A stretch of 64,000 nucleotides of DNA from Streptomyces fildesensis (GTDB taxonomy: Bacteria > Actinomycetota > Actinomycetes > Streptomycetales > Streptomycetaceae), in contig NZ_JAAIKO010000035.1 in the NCBI RefSeq assembly GCF_016107395.1, positions 1 to 64,000 on the forward strand, given 5' to 3'. The translations under genes were made by a program, and so were the position numbers. Shown here piece by piece: positions 8,440 to 16,513 of this stretch (position 1 is its first letter; each line of letters starts with the position of its first letter). The notes beneath the pieces were generated by a model. The model was not told where the DNA came from. It made no database searches and saw nothing but the letters and a program-made list of their open reading frames with translations.

Positions 8440-9087
8440 CCGACCACGGTCCCAAACTCGCAAACCACAGGGACCGGTTCCGGCTCTTCGCAGCCTCCAG
8501 CGCCCTTCCCATATGCGTGCTCAACGAGTTCCGTCACGATGACGGAGACGGTGCCGACGGCCAATGCCACCTTGATCGCGGTCGTGATTCCAGGCCGGCC
8601 TTGCGGATCGCAACTCGGGGCCAGGGGCAGCCCAGGCTCTCCACATACCTATCGGCCACAACGCTGGCTGCGCGCACTGGCCGGACAGGCTGCGGCCGAG
8701 GGGCCGTTCCCCTTGAGGTCCGCGCCGGCCCGTTTGAGGAGCTGCCGGCCCTGGACGACTCGGTTGTCGCAGTCGTAGTCTCGCTGCTCCATACCCCGAG
8801 GACCCCTGTGCGATAACCGGGGGGCGCCTGTCGTGATGCGTAGGGACCGGCTGCCGCGCTCCCTGCGGTCCCGCCAGCCCGTGGTTGGCCGGCTGTTTCC
8901 TCGCCGTATGTGGCCGGCGCACCGGTTGGCGGCTGACGGCGCGACGCCTTGGAGTTCGGGCCTGTTGGCGGAGCTCGCGGTCGCGGTTGTCGCTTTGCAG
9001 GAGAAGTAGCGGCTGCAGGCGACCCAGCGGTGACCGCCGCGGCGACGGCACTGGCGGTCACCGCGGCGGCACAGGCCCGTCTACCAG
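8440..9087. other. 648 bases without a convincing gene
   Basis: Open frames exist on both strands but none has good start and codon pattern. The best is a short minus-strand frame at 8436-8570 (VALAVGTVSVIVTELVEHAY..., 44 codons, a membrane-like segment) that overlaps the end of the ArsR gene. The rest (8600-9080) looks like decayed sequence. Confidence 0.35.
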
Positions 9088-9831
9088 CTACTCGCCGGAC
9101 GGGAATTCGTAGGAGGAGGGCACCTTCACCGAAGCATCGGCGGCCCCGTAGACGAGGGTGATCTCCCGGTGCGCGGTCAGTTCGATCGACGCCGGGTCCC
9201 CGGCCACTTTCTTGCCGTCCACATAGGCTGTCAGCTGCTTGCCACTGCCAGCCTTCAGGCCGCCGACCTGCTGGGCGTCCAGCTTCACGGCCCACTCGTT
9301 GAACAGCTGGCCCAGGATGTAGCGGCGGTGCGCGGGGGCCTCGATGTGTACCACTCCGGAAGCGTCGTGCGTGTGCAGCTCCGACATAGCCCGTGCGGCC
9401 TGGTCGACCCCCAGGTTTGCCGGTACCGGCACCGGCTTGCCATTGACGATCACATCCAAGTGCGCATGGAAGTGGTTTACAGTGCCCTCCATCGCGGACA
9501 CCTTCATTCCCGCCGCTTTCGCGCCGGCCGAAGCGTCCGCGGGAGCCGCCCATGGCGGCAGCGCCGTCGCACTACCAAACGCGACCGGCGCCGGCAGCGG
9601 CCCGCTCGCCTTCGCGTCGCTACCGTCCGAGCCGCTGTTCGCCGCCACCGCCCACGCCACACCCCCGATCAAGGCCGCACCGATCACGCCCACGCTGGAT
9701 ATGAAGGTCACGCGGCGCCGCCGCTCCTTGCGGGCCTCAACGGCACGCGCGGCCGCAACCCGCTCCCGGGCGGTGTGCTTTGCGGACTTCCCGCCGCTGC
9801 CGGCTGTGGGCCTCGGGTTGTTGCCGGCCAT
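9088..9831 (-). CDS. Membrane-anchored His-rich protein, unknown function
   Basis: 247 residues. A basic cytoplasmic start, one membrane segment (VTFISSVGVIGAALIGGVAWA, about residues 42-62), then an extracellular domain with HFHAHLDVIV, SELHTHDASGVVHIEAPAHR and YILGQLFNEWAV. The clustered histidines suggest metal binding. I have seen this HFHAHLDVIVNG...LHTHDASG pattern in bacterial and archaeal proteins but cannot name a function. ATG 9831 has GGAGAGG at the right distance; GTG 9837 is too close to it. The shared dyad lies at 9883-9895 just upstream. Confidence 0.75.
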   Translation of the reverse strand: MAGNNPRPTAGSGGKSAKHTARERVAAARAVEARKERRRRVTFISSVGVIGAALIGGVAWAVAANSGSDGSDAKASGPLPAPVAFGSATALPPWAAPADASAGAKAAGMKVSAMEGTVNHFHAHLDVIVNGKPVPVPANLGVDQAARAMSELHTHDASGVVHIEAPAHRRYILGQLFNEWAVKLDAQQVGGLKAGSGKQLTAYVDGKKVAGDPASIELTAHREITLVYGAADASVKVPSSYEFPSGE

Positions 9832-9882
9832 GGGCACCTCTCCTCGTCTGTGGCGTTCGGGACCTACGCTACGCCGATCTTA

Positions 9883-9895
9883 CTAAGGATATTAG
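9883..9895 (-). promoter_or_regulatory. Candidate BlaI-type operator, copy 3
   Basis: CTAAGGATATTAG, within ACTA-N6-TTAGG, 52 bases before the His-rich membrane protein gene. That is the same distance as copy 1 from its gene. Confidence 0.5.
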
Positions 9896-10259
9896 GCGGG
9901 TGCCCGAGCGGCACTCGCCCCGCGAATGACGGTGACGCACCGCGGGCGGCCCCTCGCGCACCACGCGGAGGTAAGAAGCCGGCACCCGAACAGCCCGACG
10001 ATCGGGCGGCAATCTTGACTCGGCTCCAGGCAGAGATCGAGTGCTGCGCGCCGCCCAGCGCAATGCCGACGCCGAGTAGGTACGGTTACCGGCCTCCAAG
10101 CACCTGTAACCGACATGGGGTCCGAATCGGAATCCCATCCGCTGGAGCGGATGACGGTCCGGAACCTGCCGCAGGCATCAGGAAACCGGCGGCTGTGGCC
10201 ACGGGTGTCGCCCCGGACACATCACCCGGCCGGAGACCGGCTTTCGGGCTCGCTGTCTC

Positions 10260-10272
10260 CTAGACGGCTTAG
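10260..10272 (+). promoter_or_regulatory. Candidate BlaI-type operator, copy 4 (autoregulatory)
   Basis: CTAGACGGCTTAG; the wider TCCTA..TAGGA arms at 10258-10274 are a perfect 5-base dyad. It stands 37 bases before the blaI-1 start, as expected for a self-regulating BlaI. Confidence 0.55.
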
Positions 10273-10308
10273 GATGAGAGCGGGCAATCGGGCGATACGG
10301 GAGGTGGC

Positions 10309-10680
10309 ATGCCGCATTTCGGCGATCTGGAGGCCGCGATCATGAACGCGGTCTGGGCCACCAACGGACCCGTTTGCGTTCGCGACGTCCTCGAACAGCT
10401 CGACCGAGAGCCAGAGCCCGCCTACACCACGGTCCAGACGGTGATGGACATCCTCTACCGCAAGGGCTGGATGACCCGCGTCAAGCGCGGCCGCATCAAC
10501 TTCTACGAGGCCACCGCCAGTCGCGAGGACTACGTGGCCGGGTTGATGAACGAGGCGTTGGCGGTGGCCGACGACCGTACGGCGATGCTGGTGAAGTTCG
10601 TCGAGGGCATGGAGCCCGGCGAGGGCGCCGCCCTGCGCCAATTGCTCAACACCGCGAAGACCGAGGAGTCCGCGCGGTGA
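10309..10680 (+). CDS. BlaI/MecI/CopY-family repressor 1
   Basis: 123-residue winged-helix repressor. LEAAIMNAVWATNGPVCVRDVLEQL and PAYTTVQTVMDILYRKGWMTR are the classical BlaI/CopY helix and wing; the C-terminal helix region (MLVKFVEGMEPGEGAALRQLL) is the dimer domain that M56 proteases inactivate. ATG follows GGGAGG. The next gene, an M56 protease, starts inside its stop codon (GTGA), so the two are translated as a unit. Context and nearby dyads point to metal genes rather than beta-lactamase as targets. Confidence 0.85.
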   Translation: MPHFGDLEAAIMNAVWATNGPVCVRDVLEQLDREPEPAYTTVQTVMDILYRKGWMTRVKRGRINFYEATASREDYVAGLMNEALAVADDRTAMLVKFVEGMEPGEGAALRQLLNTAKTEESAR

Positions 10681-11651
10681 GCGCGGCGCTCATCCTCTTC
10701 GCATATGCCGGGTTGCTCGCCTTCGCGGCACCCGGTTTGCTCTCCCGTGGCGGCTGGACCGCCCGCGCTCCCCGGCTGGGCATCATCGCCTGGCAGATGG
10801 CAGCCTTCTCCCTACTGGTGTCCGCCGCCCTAATCGGGTTTGCGCTGGTGGTGCCGACGGTGCAGGTCAGCGCGGACCTCGCGAATCTGTTCCGCGCCTG
10901 CGTGATGGCACTGCGCGACCAGTACGCCACCCCCGGCGGGGCCGCCGCAGCAGCGGTCGGTGCCGTGCTGGCGCTGGCGGTCCTCGCCCGCGCCGCCTGG
11001 TGCGTGACCGTCTCCCTGGCTGGGGCGCTGCACGGCCGGGCCCGCCATCGCGACGTACTGACCCTGGTCGGCGTGCCTGCCGCACACCTGGGCGCGGTCG
11101 TCGTCGACTCCGACGAACCCGCGGTGCACTGTCTGCCCGGCCGGCGCCGCCGGATCGTGGTCACCACCGGTGCGCTGCGCCTGCTCGACGACCGGCAGCT
11201 GGCTGCGGCACTGGCCCATGAGCGAGCCCACCTCGATCAGCGGCACGACCTGGTCCTGGCCTGGTCCGGCGGCCTGGCCCGGGCCTTCCCCCGTGTACGG
11301 CTCTTCACCCGCGCCCATGCCGAGACCGTCCGGCTGGTGGAACTGCTCGCCGATGACGTGGCGGCGCGCAGCGCCGACCGCCTGACCCTGGCTGAAGCGC
11401 TGCTGACCCTGGCCGGGTCCCGCACCCCCGCCGCCGCGCTGGGCGCCGGCGGCAGCACCGCCGCCGAACGCGTACGCCGCCTGATCACCCCGTACCCTCC
11501 CCTCGGCCACCTGCGCACCGCCCTCACCTCCACCGGCGTCGCCGCCCTGCTGGCCCTCCCTCTCCTCGGCCTGGCCACACCGATGGCCGCCGCCGCCCAC
11601 CTGCACTATTGCCCCCCGGGCACCGTGGCCGCCGCGCCCACGGCGCGCTGA
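10677..11651 (+). CDS. M56 (BlaR1-like) membrane metalloprotease 1
   Basis: 324 residues from GTG 10677 overlapping the blaI-1 stop. Three N-terminal membrane segments, then a protease domain with the HERAH zinc motif at about 181-185 and the third ligand in LVELLADDVAA, then a last membrane segment near the C-terminus (ALLALPLLGLATPM). It lacks the penicillin-binding sensor domain of BlaR1, as usual in actinobacteria, so its signal is unknown. It should cleave or trigger loss of the partner BlaI. Confidence 0.85.
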   Translation: MSAALILFAYAGLLAFAAPGLLSRGGWTARAPRLGIIAWQMAAFSLLVSAALIGFALVVPTVQVSADLANLFRACVMALRDQYATPGGAAAAAVGAVLALAVLARAAWCVTVSLAGALHGRARHRDVLTLVGVPAAHLGAVVVDSDEPAVHCLPGRRRRIVVTTGALRLLDDRQLAAALAHERAHLDQRHDLVLAWSGGLARAFPRVRLFTRAHAETVRLVELLADDVAARSADRLTLAEALLTLAGSRTPAAALGAGGSTAAERVRRLITPYPPLGHLRTALTSTGVAALLALPLLGLATPMAAAAHLHYCPPGTVAAAPTAR

Positions 11652-11749
11652 CACGACCGCACCCACTGCGCCCGCTCGCCCTGGCCGAGGGCCAGGGCAC
11701 GGGGCACGGGGCAAGTTCACCCACTAGTGTCTTCCCGGCCGTGTGGCGT

Positions 11750-12781
11750 TCAGGGGCGGATGGCTCCGGCGTACGGCATCGTACTGATCCCAGCGATTTC
11801 CACGTTCTTGCCAGTGCGGGGGGCATGGATCATCTTTCCGCCGCCGATGTATATACCGACGTGGTGGATGTCGGAGTAGAAGAACACCAGGTCGCCCGGC
11901 TGCAGATCGGACTGGGCGACCTGCCGGCCCGACCCGTACTGATCTTGAGATGTGCGGGGCAGCGACACCCCAGCAGCCCTCCACGCCCCGCCGGTCAAGC
12001 CGGAACAGTCGAAGGAGCTCGGCCCCGTAGCACCCCACTGGTAGGGCTTTCCGAGCTGCGCGTACGCGAAGTCCAGCGCGCTGCGGGCCCGACCGCTCGC
12101 GGGCCCCGTGTAGTTCGCCGGCTTGTCACTGTTTCCCAATGCCTTGGACTGAGCCTTCTCCTGGGCCTTGAGCTTCGCCCGGTCCTTCGCGGTGAGACTG
12201 TTGAGCAGGGAGCGGGCCTGGGCCAGTTTCCCTTGGACCTCTGTCTTCTTCGCGGACAGGTCCCGTCGCTTTTGCTCCACCGCGATCAACTTCTGCGTTG
12301 CGGCGGCGCGTTCCACGGCCACCTGACGTTGCTTGGCCTCCAGCTCGCTCAACACGGACGCCTGGCGGCCGCTGACCCGGTCCACCATTTCGGCCTGCCC
12401 GAGGAACGCATCGGGGTTGCTGGAGAGCATGAGCTGCATGGTGGGGTCGATACCGCCGTTGCGGTACTGCGCGGCAGCCAGCGGTCCGATCTCGTCGCGC
12501 AGGCGGTTGATGTCCTCCTGCTGCCGGGCGACCCGGCGCGAAGCCTGCTCCGCCTGCGCCTGCACGGTCTTTTCCTGCGCGAGGATCCCGTCGTACTGCT
12601 CGGTCGCCGCCTCGGCCTGCTCGTACAGCTTGTCGACCTGCTGACGCACCACGTCCACCGAGGGCTTCGGCTCGGCCTGCCCCGGGGAGGGAATGAGGCT
12701 GAGTGCGCCTGCCGCGATGGTCACGGCGGCGATCCGGCTGTGGGCGGTCGACTTCGCTTTCGGTCGGCGGTGCGTTCCCAT
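11750..12781 (-). CDS. NlpC/P60 peptidoglycan endopeptidase (C40)
   Basis: 343 residues, secreted: signal peptide to about residue 36 (AGALSLIPSPGQA), a long coiled coil (about 40-205) and a C-terminal NlpC/P60 domain (about 230-343). Catalytic Cys is in FDCSGL near 259, His in HHVGIYIG near 306, with IHAPRTG following. It matches RipA-like cell-wall hydrolases that split stem peptides. It sits between two BlaI/M56 units. An AT-rich stretch with repeated GTAG lies upstream at about 12878-12900. Its stop is about 100 bases from M56-1 on the opposite strand. Confidence 0.9.
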   Translation of the reverse strand: MGTHRRPKAKSTAHSRIAAVTIAAGALSLIPSPGQAEPKPSVDVVRQQVDKLYEQAEAATEQYDGILAQEKTVQAQAEQASRRVARQQEDINRLRDEIGPLAAAQYRNGGIDPTMQLMLSSNPDAFLGQAEMVDRVSGRQASVLSELEAKQRQVAVERAAATQKLIAVEQKRRDLSAKKTEVQGKLAQARSLLNSLTAKDRAKLKAQEKAQSKALGNSDKPANYTGPASGRARSALDFAYAQLGKPYQWGATGPSSFDCSGLTGGAWRAAGVSLPRTSQDQYGSGRQVAQSDLQPGDLVFFYSDIHHVGIYIGGGKMIHAPRTGKNVEIAGISTMPYAGAIRP

Positions 12782-12877
12782 GCTGCGACAACTCCTTGGC
12801 TCGCCCGTGCGGGCGGGTCGGTTCTGTCACCGCCACTGCGGCGTCGGTGCATTGACTGCGTCGAGCAAACCTGGGGT

Positions 12878-12902
12878 GCAACTTAGTAGATTCGTAGATG
12901 GG
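12878..12902 (-). promoter_or_regulatory. AT-rich GTAG-repeat site upstream of NlpC gene
   Basis: ACTTAGTAGATTCGTAGATG contains two GTAG steps eight bases apart and does not fit the CTA-N6-TTAGG frame of the other sites. Its base composition and position suggest a promoter or operator, perhaps for the second BlaI, whose own upstream region also has repeated GTAG (14233-14254). Confidence 0.3.
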
Positions 12903-12939
12903 GTGGCAACCTACGCAGAGATCAGGCGAAAATTTGGGG

Positions 12940-13851
12940 TTACCCGACGCCAGGTGAGCAGGCGACCAGGAAGGGGATCAGCGGCACGGTCACCGCTACG
13001 GCGGCCAGCGACCCCCACAGGGCGGGGTGAGGTCCGGCCTTTGGCGTCAGGACACGCTGGAGTCGCAGCAGGGCGCTGGGGCCGCCGGCCGCGAACGCGC
13101 CCTCCGGTGCTTTTGTGGCTGCCATCTCGTACATGGCGGTGGCGAGTGCCTCGCGCGAGTGGCAGCGCAGAGCACGGTCGTCCGCGATCATCTCCAGGAG
13201 GAGGGCCGTTTGCTCTTGGGCGTGACGGGCCAACGGAAGGCGGCGGAAGACGTTCGCGAACGCCTGTGCGGCAGCCATTGCCACGTGGTGGCGGCCCGCG
13301 ATGTGGGCGCGCTCATGCTCCAGTACCGCATCGAGCTGCTGCGCGGACAGCAATTCCAGCGCCCCTTGGCTGACTACCACGCGCGGGCAGCGCCCCGGCA
13401 GGCAGTAGGCAGCCGGCAGGGAGTGCGCCACCACGGTGGCGCGCAACCGCTTGGAGCGTCGGCCCACCATGTCCAGCACCCGTCGGTGCTTCGAGCGGGC
13501 CCAGCGGGCACGGCCCAAAACGAACGTGAAGGCTCCCAAGAGCAGCACCATCAGGGCGACGGGCGCGGCCAGACTCAGGCCGTCGGCGGAGTCCAGGTTG
13601 GTGGAGTTCGCATCCGAGGCCAGGCCGCAGGAGTGCAGAAGGCCGACGAGTCCTGCGTGCAGATGCTCGTCCGGCGCGGCGAGGTGGTAAGCGGTCAGCG
13701 CGACGGTGAGAGCAAAGGACACGGTCAGCGCATGCCATGCGGCAACGGCAAGAGCCGGGGCCCGATGCGGCCACGAGCTGCGCACCAGGAACTGGGGTAC
13801 GAGGAACCCGACGAGGACCGCGTAGCCGATGAGCACGGCGGCGGGGCTCAC
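12940..13851 (-). CDS. M56 (BlaR1-like) membrane metalloprotease 2
   Basis: 303 residues from GTG 13851, overlapping the stop of blaI-2 (GTGA). Membrane segments at the N-terminus (about 4-22, 35-58, 97-115) precede a protease domain with HERAH at about 179-183 and LLLEMIADDRAL as the third-ligand helix; a C-terminal membrane segment follows (SLAAVAVTVPLIPFLVAC). Related to M56-1 in layout and motifs, so probably an old duplication. No sensor domain. Confidence 0.85.
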   Translation of the reverse strand: MSPAAVLIGYAVLVGFLVPQFLVRSSWPHRAPALAVAAWHALTVSFALTVALTAYHLAAPDEHLHAGLVGLLHSCGLASDANSTNLDSADGLSLAAPVALMVLLLGAFTFVLGRARWARSKHRRVLDMVGRRSKRLRATVVAHSLPAAYCLPGRCPRVVVSQGALELLSAQQLDAVLEHERAHIAGRHHVAMAAAQAFANVFRRLPLARHAQEQTALLLEMIADDRALRCHSREALATAMYEMAATKAPEGAFAAGGPSALLRLQRVLTPKAGPHPALWGSLAAVAVTVPLIPFLVACSPGVG

Positions 13852-14216
13852 GCGCTGGTCCGCCGCCCGGCCGCCCGAAGCGCCTTACGCAAGGCGCTGA
13901 CCTCGTCGTCGGACATGTGCTCGACGAAATGCGCGAGCGCGGCGGGCCGATCCTCGCTGGTCCCCAGCGCGTCCTCCATCAACGCGGCCGAGTACGCCTC
14001 GCGGCTACGGACCGGCAGGTAGGCCCAGGCCCGGCCGGACTTCTCGCGCAGCAGCCAGCCTTTGCTGTGCAGAATGTTCGCCACGGTCATCACCGTTGTG
14101 TAGGCGACGTCGCGCTGGAGATTGATGTCATCCACGATCTCGCGGACTGTCGCCGGGCGCTTCCACGTCCACAGGCGGTCCATGATCTCCGCTTCGAGGT
14201 CCCCCAGCCGCCGCAT
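13848..14216 (-). CDS. BlaI/MecI/CopY-family repressor 2
   Basis: 122 residues from ATG 14216, which has AGAAGGG seven bases upstream; longer in-frame extension upstream is low-complexity and rejected. LEAEIMDRLWTWKRPATVREIVDDI and VAYTTVMTVANILHSKGWLLRE mirror repressor 1. Its recognition region differs from repressor 1 (NLQRDVAYTTVMTVANIL against DREPEPAYTTVQTVMDIL), which fits separate operators. Confidence 0.85.
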   Translation of the reverse strand: MRRLGDLEAEIMDRLWTWKRPATVREIVDDINLQRDVAYTTVMTVANILHSKGWLLREKSGRAWAYLPVRSREAYSAALMEDALGTSEDRPAALAHFVEHMSDDEVSALRKALRAAGRRTSA

Positions 14217-14232
14217 GCCGCGCCCTTCTGCC

Positions 14233-14254
14233 GTAGTACGTAGGAACATAGTAG
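14233..14254 (-). promoter_or_regulatory. Candidate operator/promoter of blaI-2
   Basis: AT-rich island in GC-rich DNA with GTAG at three places and the palindrome TACGTA, 17-38 bases before the blaI-2 start. Position fits an autoregulatory site. It does not match the operator frame of blaI-1. Confidence 0.35.
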
Positions 14255-14458
14255 ACGGCCTCACTACCAGCAGGCTCCCTACGGCAATACGGGCACGATC
14301 GCCTGACCGGTCTTGTTGTCGCGCTGGAGCAATGCCCCGGCGTACAGACCCCGGGCCTTCCGTTGCTGGTGGCTGGCGGCCGCACCGCCGCCTGCCCAGC
14401 CGCGTGCGTCGCCCGGGACGTCCGTCCGCGGCGGGCCGCGTGTGCCTACTATGGGCCG

Positions 14459-14860
14459 GTGATCGGTCAAGCGCGCAGAGTGCGACCGCAGCCGGGGCTG
14501 CGGCCCTTCGTGCTGCTCGTCTTCGCGGTGATCGTCGGCGTGCTGGGGATGCACGCACTCGGCGCGACCGGCCCGCAGATGCCCGATCATGCGATGCCCG
14601 CCACTGCGACCTACGCCGCTGTTGCATCCCCCATGGGCGACTGTCCTTCCGACAGCCACGGATGTGACGGTCGAGCACACCATGCCGATGTGACCTGCGC
14701 GTCCGGTGCGGTGGACGGCGCCTTGGCGTTGGCGGACCCTGCCCTCGCCGGAGAGTGCCTGACCTTCTCGTCCGAGGTAGCCACTCCCCTCCTGTACGGG
14801 ACCGCCGATGGAGGGCGTGCGCCACCAACGTTGGCTGAACTGCAACTCCTGAGGATTTAG
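14459..14860 (+). CDS. DUF6153-like small secreted/membrane protein A
   Basis: 133 residues from GTG 14459. Hydrophobic N-terminal segment (FVLLVFAVIVGVLGMHAL), then a Met/His/Cys-rich part (MPDHAMP, CPSDSHGCDGRAHHADVTC) and a short C-terminal LAELQLLRI. This matches the DUF6153 layout as I know it in Streptomyces. TACTAT six bases before the GTG could be a -10 box of a leaderless message. It precedes the DUF305 gene by 84 bases. A metal-binding periplasmic role is inferred. Confidence 0.6.
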   Translation: MIGQARRVRPQPGLRPFVLLVFAVIVGVLGMHALGATGPQMPDHAMPATATYAAVASPMGDCPSDSHGCDGRAHHADVTCASGAVDGALALADPALAGECLTFSSEVATPLLYGTADGGRAPPTLAELQLLRI

Positions 14861-14944
14861 AGCAAGCCGCGACGTCGACTGCGCCCGCAGATCCGCCGTC
14901 CCAGACCGGCTCGCCCTGCAACCTCACACTCAGGAGTACCTCTC

Positions 14945-15577
14945 ATGACCGCACGTCGTTCACTGATCCGCCGTACCGCGCTCGTCGCCAGTACGGCAGC
15001 CGCCGCCATGGTGTTGGCCGCCTGCGGCGGCAGCGGCCACGACATGGGATCCATGGATTCCAGCTCGTCGCCGTCCACGACAGCTCCCGCCTCCGCTCCC
15101 GCCTCCGCCGGTGCGCACAATGCTGCCGACGTCGACTTCGCGAAGCAGATGATTCCCCACCACCGGCAGGCCGTGGCAATGGCCGACCTGGCCGCCACCC
15201 GATCCGCCTCCGCCGACGTCAAGGCCCTCGCTACGAAGATCAAGGGCGCGCAGGACCCCGAGATCAGGACCATGTCCAGCTGGCTCACCTCATGGGGCGA
15301 GCCGGTCCCGCAGGAGATGCAGGGGATGGACATGACCTCGGGGATGCCCGGGATGATGAGCATGGACGACATGGACAAGCTGAAGAAGGCGTCCGGGGCT
15401 GCGTTCGACACCATGTTCCTGCAGATGATGGTCAAGCATCATGAGGGCGCGGTCGAGATGGCGAACACGGAGAAGGCCAAGGGCCAATACGGCCCGACCA
15501 AGGAACTCGCCAGCGCGGTCGTCACCGCGCAGACATCCGAGATCACACAGATGAACACGTTGCTCAGCAAGAACTGA
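14945..15577 (+). CDS. DUF305 metal-associated lipoprotein
   Basis: 210 residues. Lipoprotein signal with lipobox VLAAC, then two DUF305 halves: FAKQMIPHHRQAVAMADLA and TMFLQMMVKHHEGAVEMA, each with the paired histidines of the family. A Met-rich loop (MQGMDMTSGMPGMMSMDDMD) sits between. DUF305 proteins are ferritin-like, extracellular and often found in copper or silver resistance loci. ATG has a weak AGGAG site. A strong terminator follows the stop. Confidence 0.85.
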   Translation: MTARRSLIRRTALVASTAAAAMVLAACGGSGHDMGSMDSSSSPSTTAPASAPASAGAHNAADVDFAKQMIPHHRQAVAMADLAATRSASADVKALATKIKGAQDPEIRTMSSWLTSWGEPVPQEMQGMDMTSGMPGMMSMDDMDKLKKASGAAFDTMFLQMMVKHHEGAVEMANTEKAKGQYGPTKELASAVVTAQTSEITQMNTLLSKN

Positions 15578-15590
15578 CCGCACCGCACAC

Positions 15591-15626
15591 GGACAGGGGG
15601 CCGACGCACACGTCGGTCCCCTGTCC
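15591..15626 (+). terminator. Strong hairpin terminator after DUF305 gene
   Basis: Sixteen-base-pair stem (one G-U pair) with a CACA loop: the arm from GGACAGGGGG pairs with CCCCTGTCC. No U-run, as is common in Streptomyces terminators. Confidence 0.75.
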
Positions 15627-15945
15627 TCCGGGAAATGGCGCCGCGCGCGGGCAGTGCTCTCATCCCGCCTCAACCGTCCGGCAGTGGCGACGCCTGCGCG
15701 CACGAGTCGGAGTGCGCTGTGCAGAGGCACGTAGTCACGGTCGGTGTCTATCCGCGCTCACACGGGAATGCGCGTTGGGCGCAGAGTCGCACCTGCACGA
15801 CGCGTCGCAGTGCACGCGGGTTGTTGCCCCGGCCGTCGGGCAGCCTTCGGCGATCATTTGGTCACATCGGTGGGAGGCTCGCCACGCCAGGAAGGGCACC
15901 ACGCCGGTCCCCGAATATGACTTTAGGTGCTCGGAGGGATACTTT
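15627..15945 (+). other. Intergenic region, promoter for the next gene
   Basis: About 320 bases with no convincing gene. The last part has AATATGACT (possible -10) and GGAGGG at 15933-15938, the ribosome site of the next gene. Confidence 0.4.
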
Positions 15946-16377
15946 GTGTGCATGATCGGTCCGGCGTCATTCTCCTCCGCGCATCGCCGCGGGTGGGATT
16001 GTGGTGTGCTCGCCGTACTGATCTGGGTGGCCTTCCACCTCCTAGGCTGCGTGCACGGCCACGGTGCGGCGTTCGAAAGTGAGCACCACACGCTGAACAC
16101 TCTCTCGGTGGTTGCCACCCCTGTGGCGGCGTCCGGCGACGGGCCCACTGCCTCGTTGCCGCAGCACGCGCCGTGCTGCCCGGAGACGGGCGACCACACG
16201 GTGGACCGAGTCCGCGTCGACGCACCGCCTGCGCCTGTACTCGGGGGCGCCCTCCCGGCGTCCGGCCGGCCGGCCGCCCTCGCCGCGCTTTCGGCTGCCG
16301 GGACTGCCCGGGCCCCCGTCCACAGCGCTGTCGGCGGGCGGTGCATTCTCACGGCCTTGTGCGTGGCTCGGACCTGA
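15946..16377 (+). CDS. DUF6153-like small secreted/membrane protein B
   Basis: 143 residues from GTG 15946, seven bases after GGAGGG (ATG 15952 is the alternative). One membrane segment (GVLAVLIWVAFHLLGCVHGHG), a His-containing extracellular part (SEHHTLN, QHAPCCPETGDH) and a C-terminus CILTALCVART. The CVART end matches CIART of the protein at 21185 and the general layout of the DUF6153-like protein at 14459. Function unknown; likely metal-linked by context. Confidence 0.55.
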   Translation: MCMIGPASFSSAHRRGWDCGVLAVLIWVAFHLLGCVHGHGAAFESEHHTLNTLSVVATPVAASGDGPTASLPQHAPCCPETGDHTVDRVRVDAPPAPVLGGALPASGRPAALAALSAAGTARAPVHSAVGGRCILTALCVART

Positions 16378-16513
16378 CCGGTCCCACGCAGCCGCCGTGT
16401 CACGCTGTCCGGCGACGCCGGACGGATCCGGTCGGTTGTGTGTCCGCGCCCTGATCCGCCGATGCCCCCAGCCTGACCACGCCGGCCCGGGGCGAGGAGC
16501 CGTGACACCCCGC

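Larger units (their letters stand above)
9838..10308. other. Divergent promoter region before blaI-1
   Basis: Holds two copies of the shared dyad (9883-9895 and 10260-10272). A plus-strand piece reading DDRAAILTRLQAEIE near 9998-10045 looks coding but has no start and soon stops; probably a remnant. Confidence 0.4.

Noticed and set aside
8436..8570. Annotating the short antisense frame as a gene
   Set aside because: Too short, no ribosome site seen, overlaps a confirmed gene.
12878..12902. Fifth copy of the CTA-N6-TTAGG operator
   Set aside because: AT-rich and has GTAG steps but neither strand fits the spacing.
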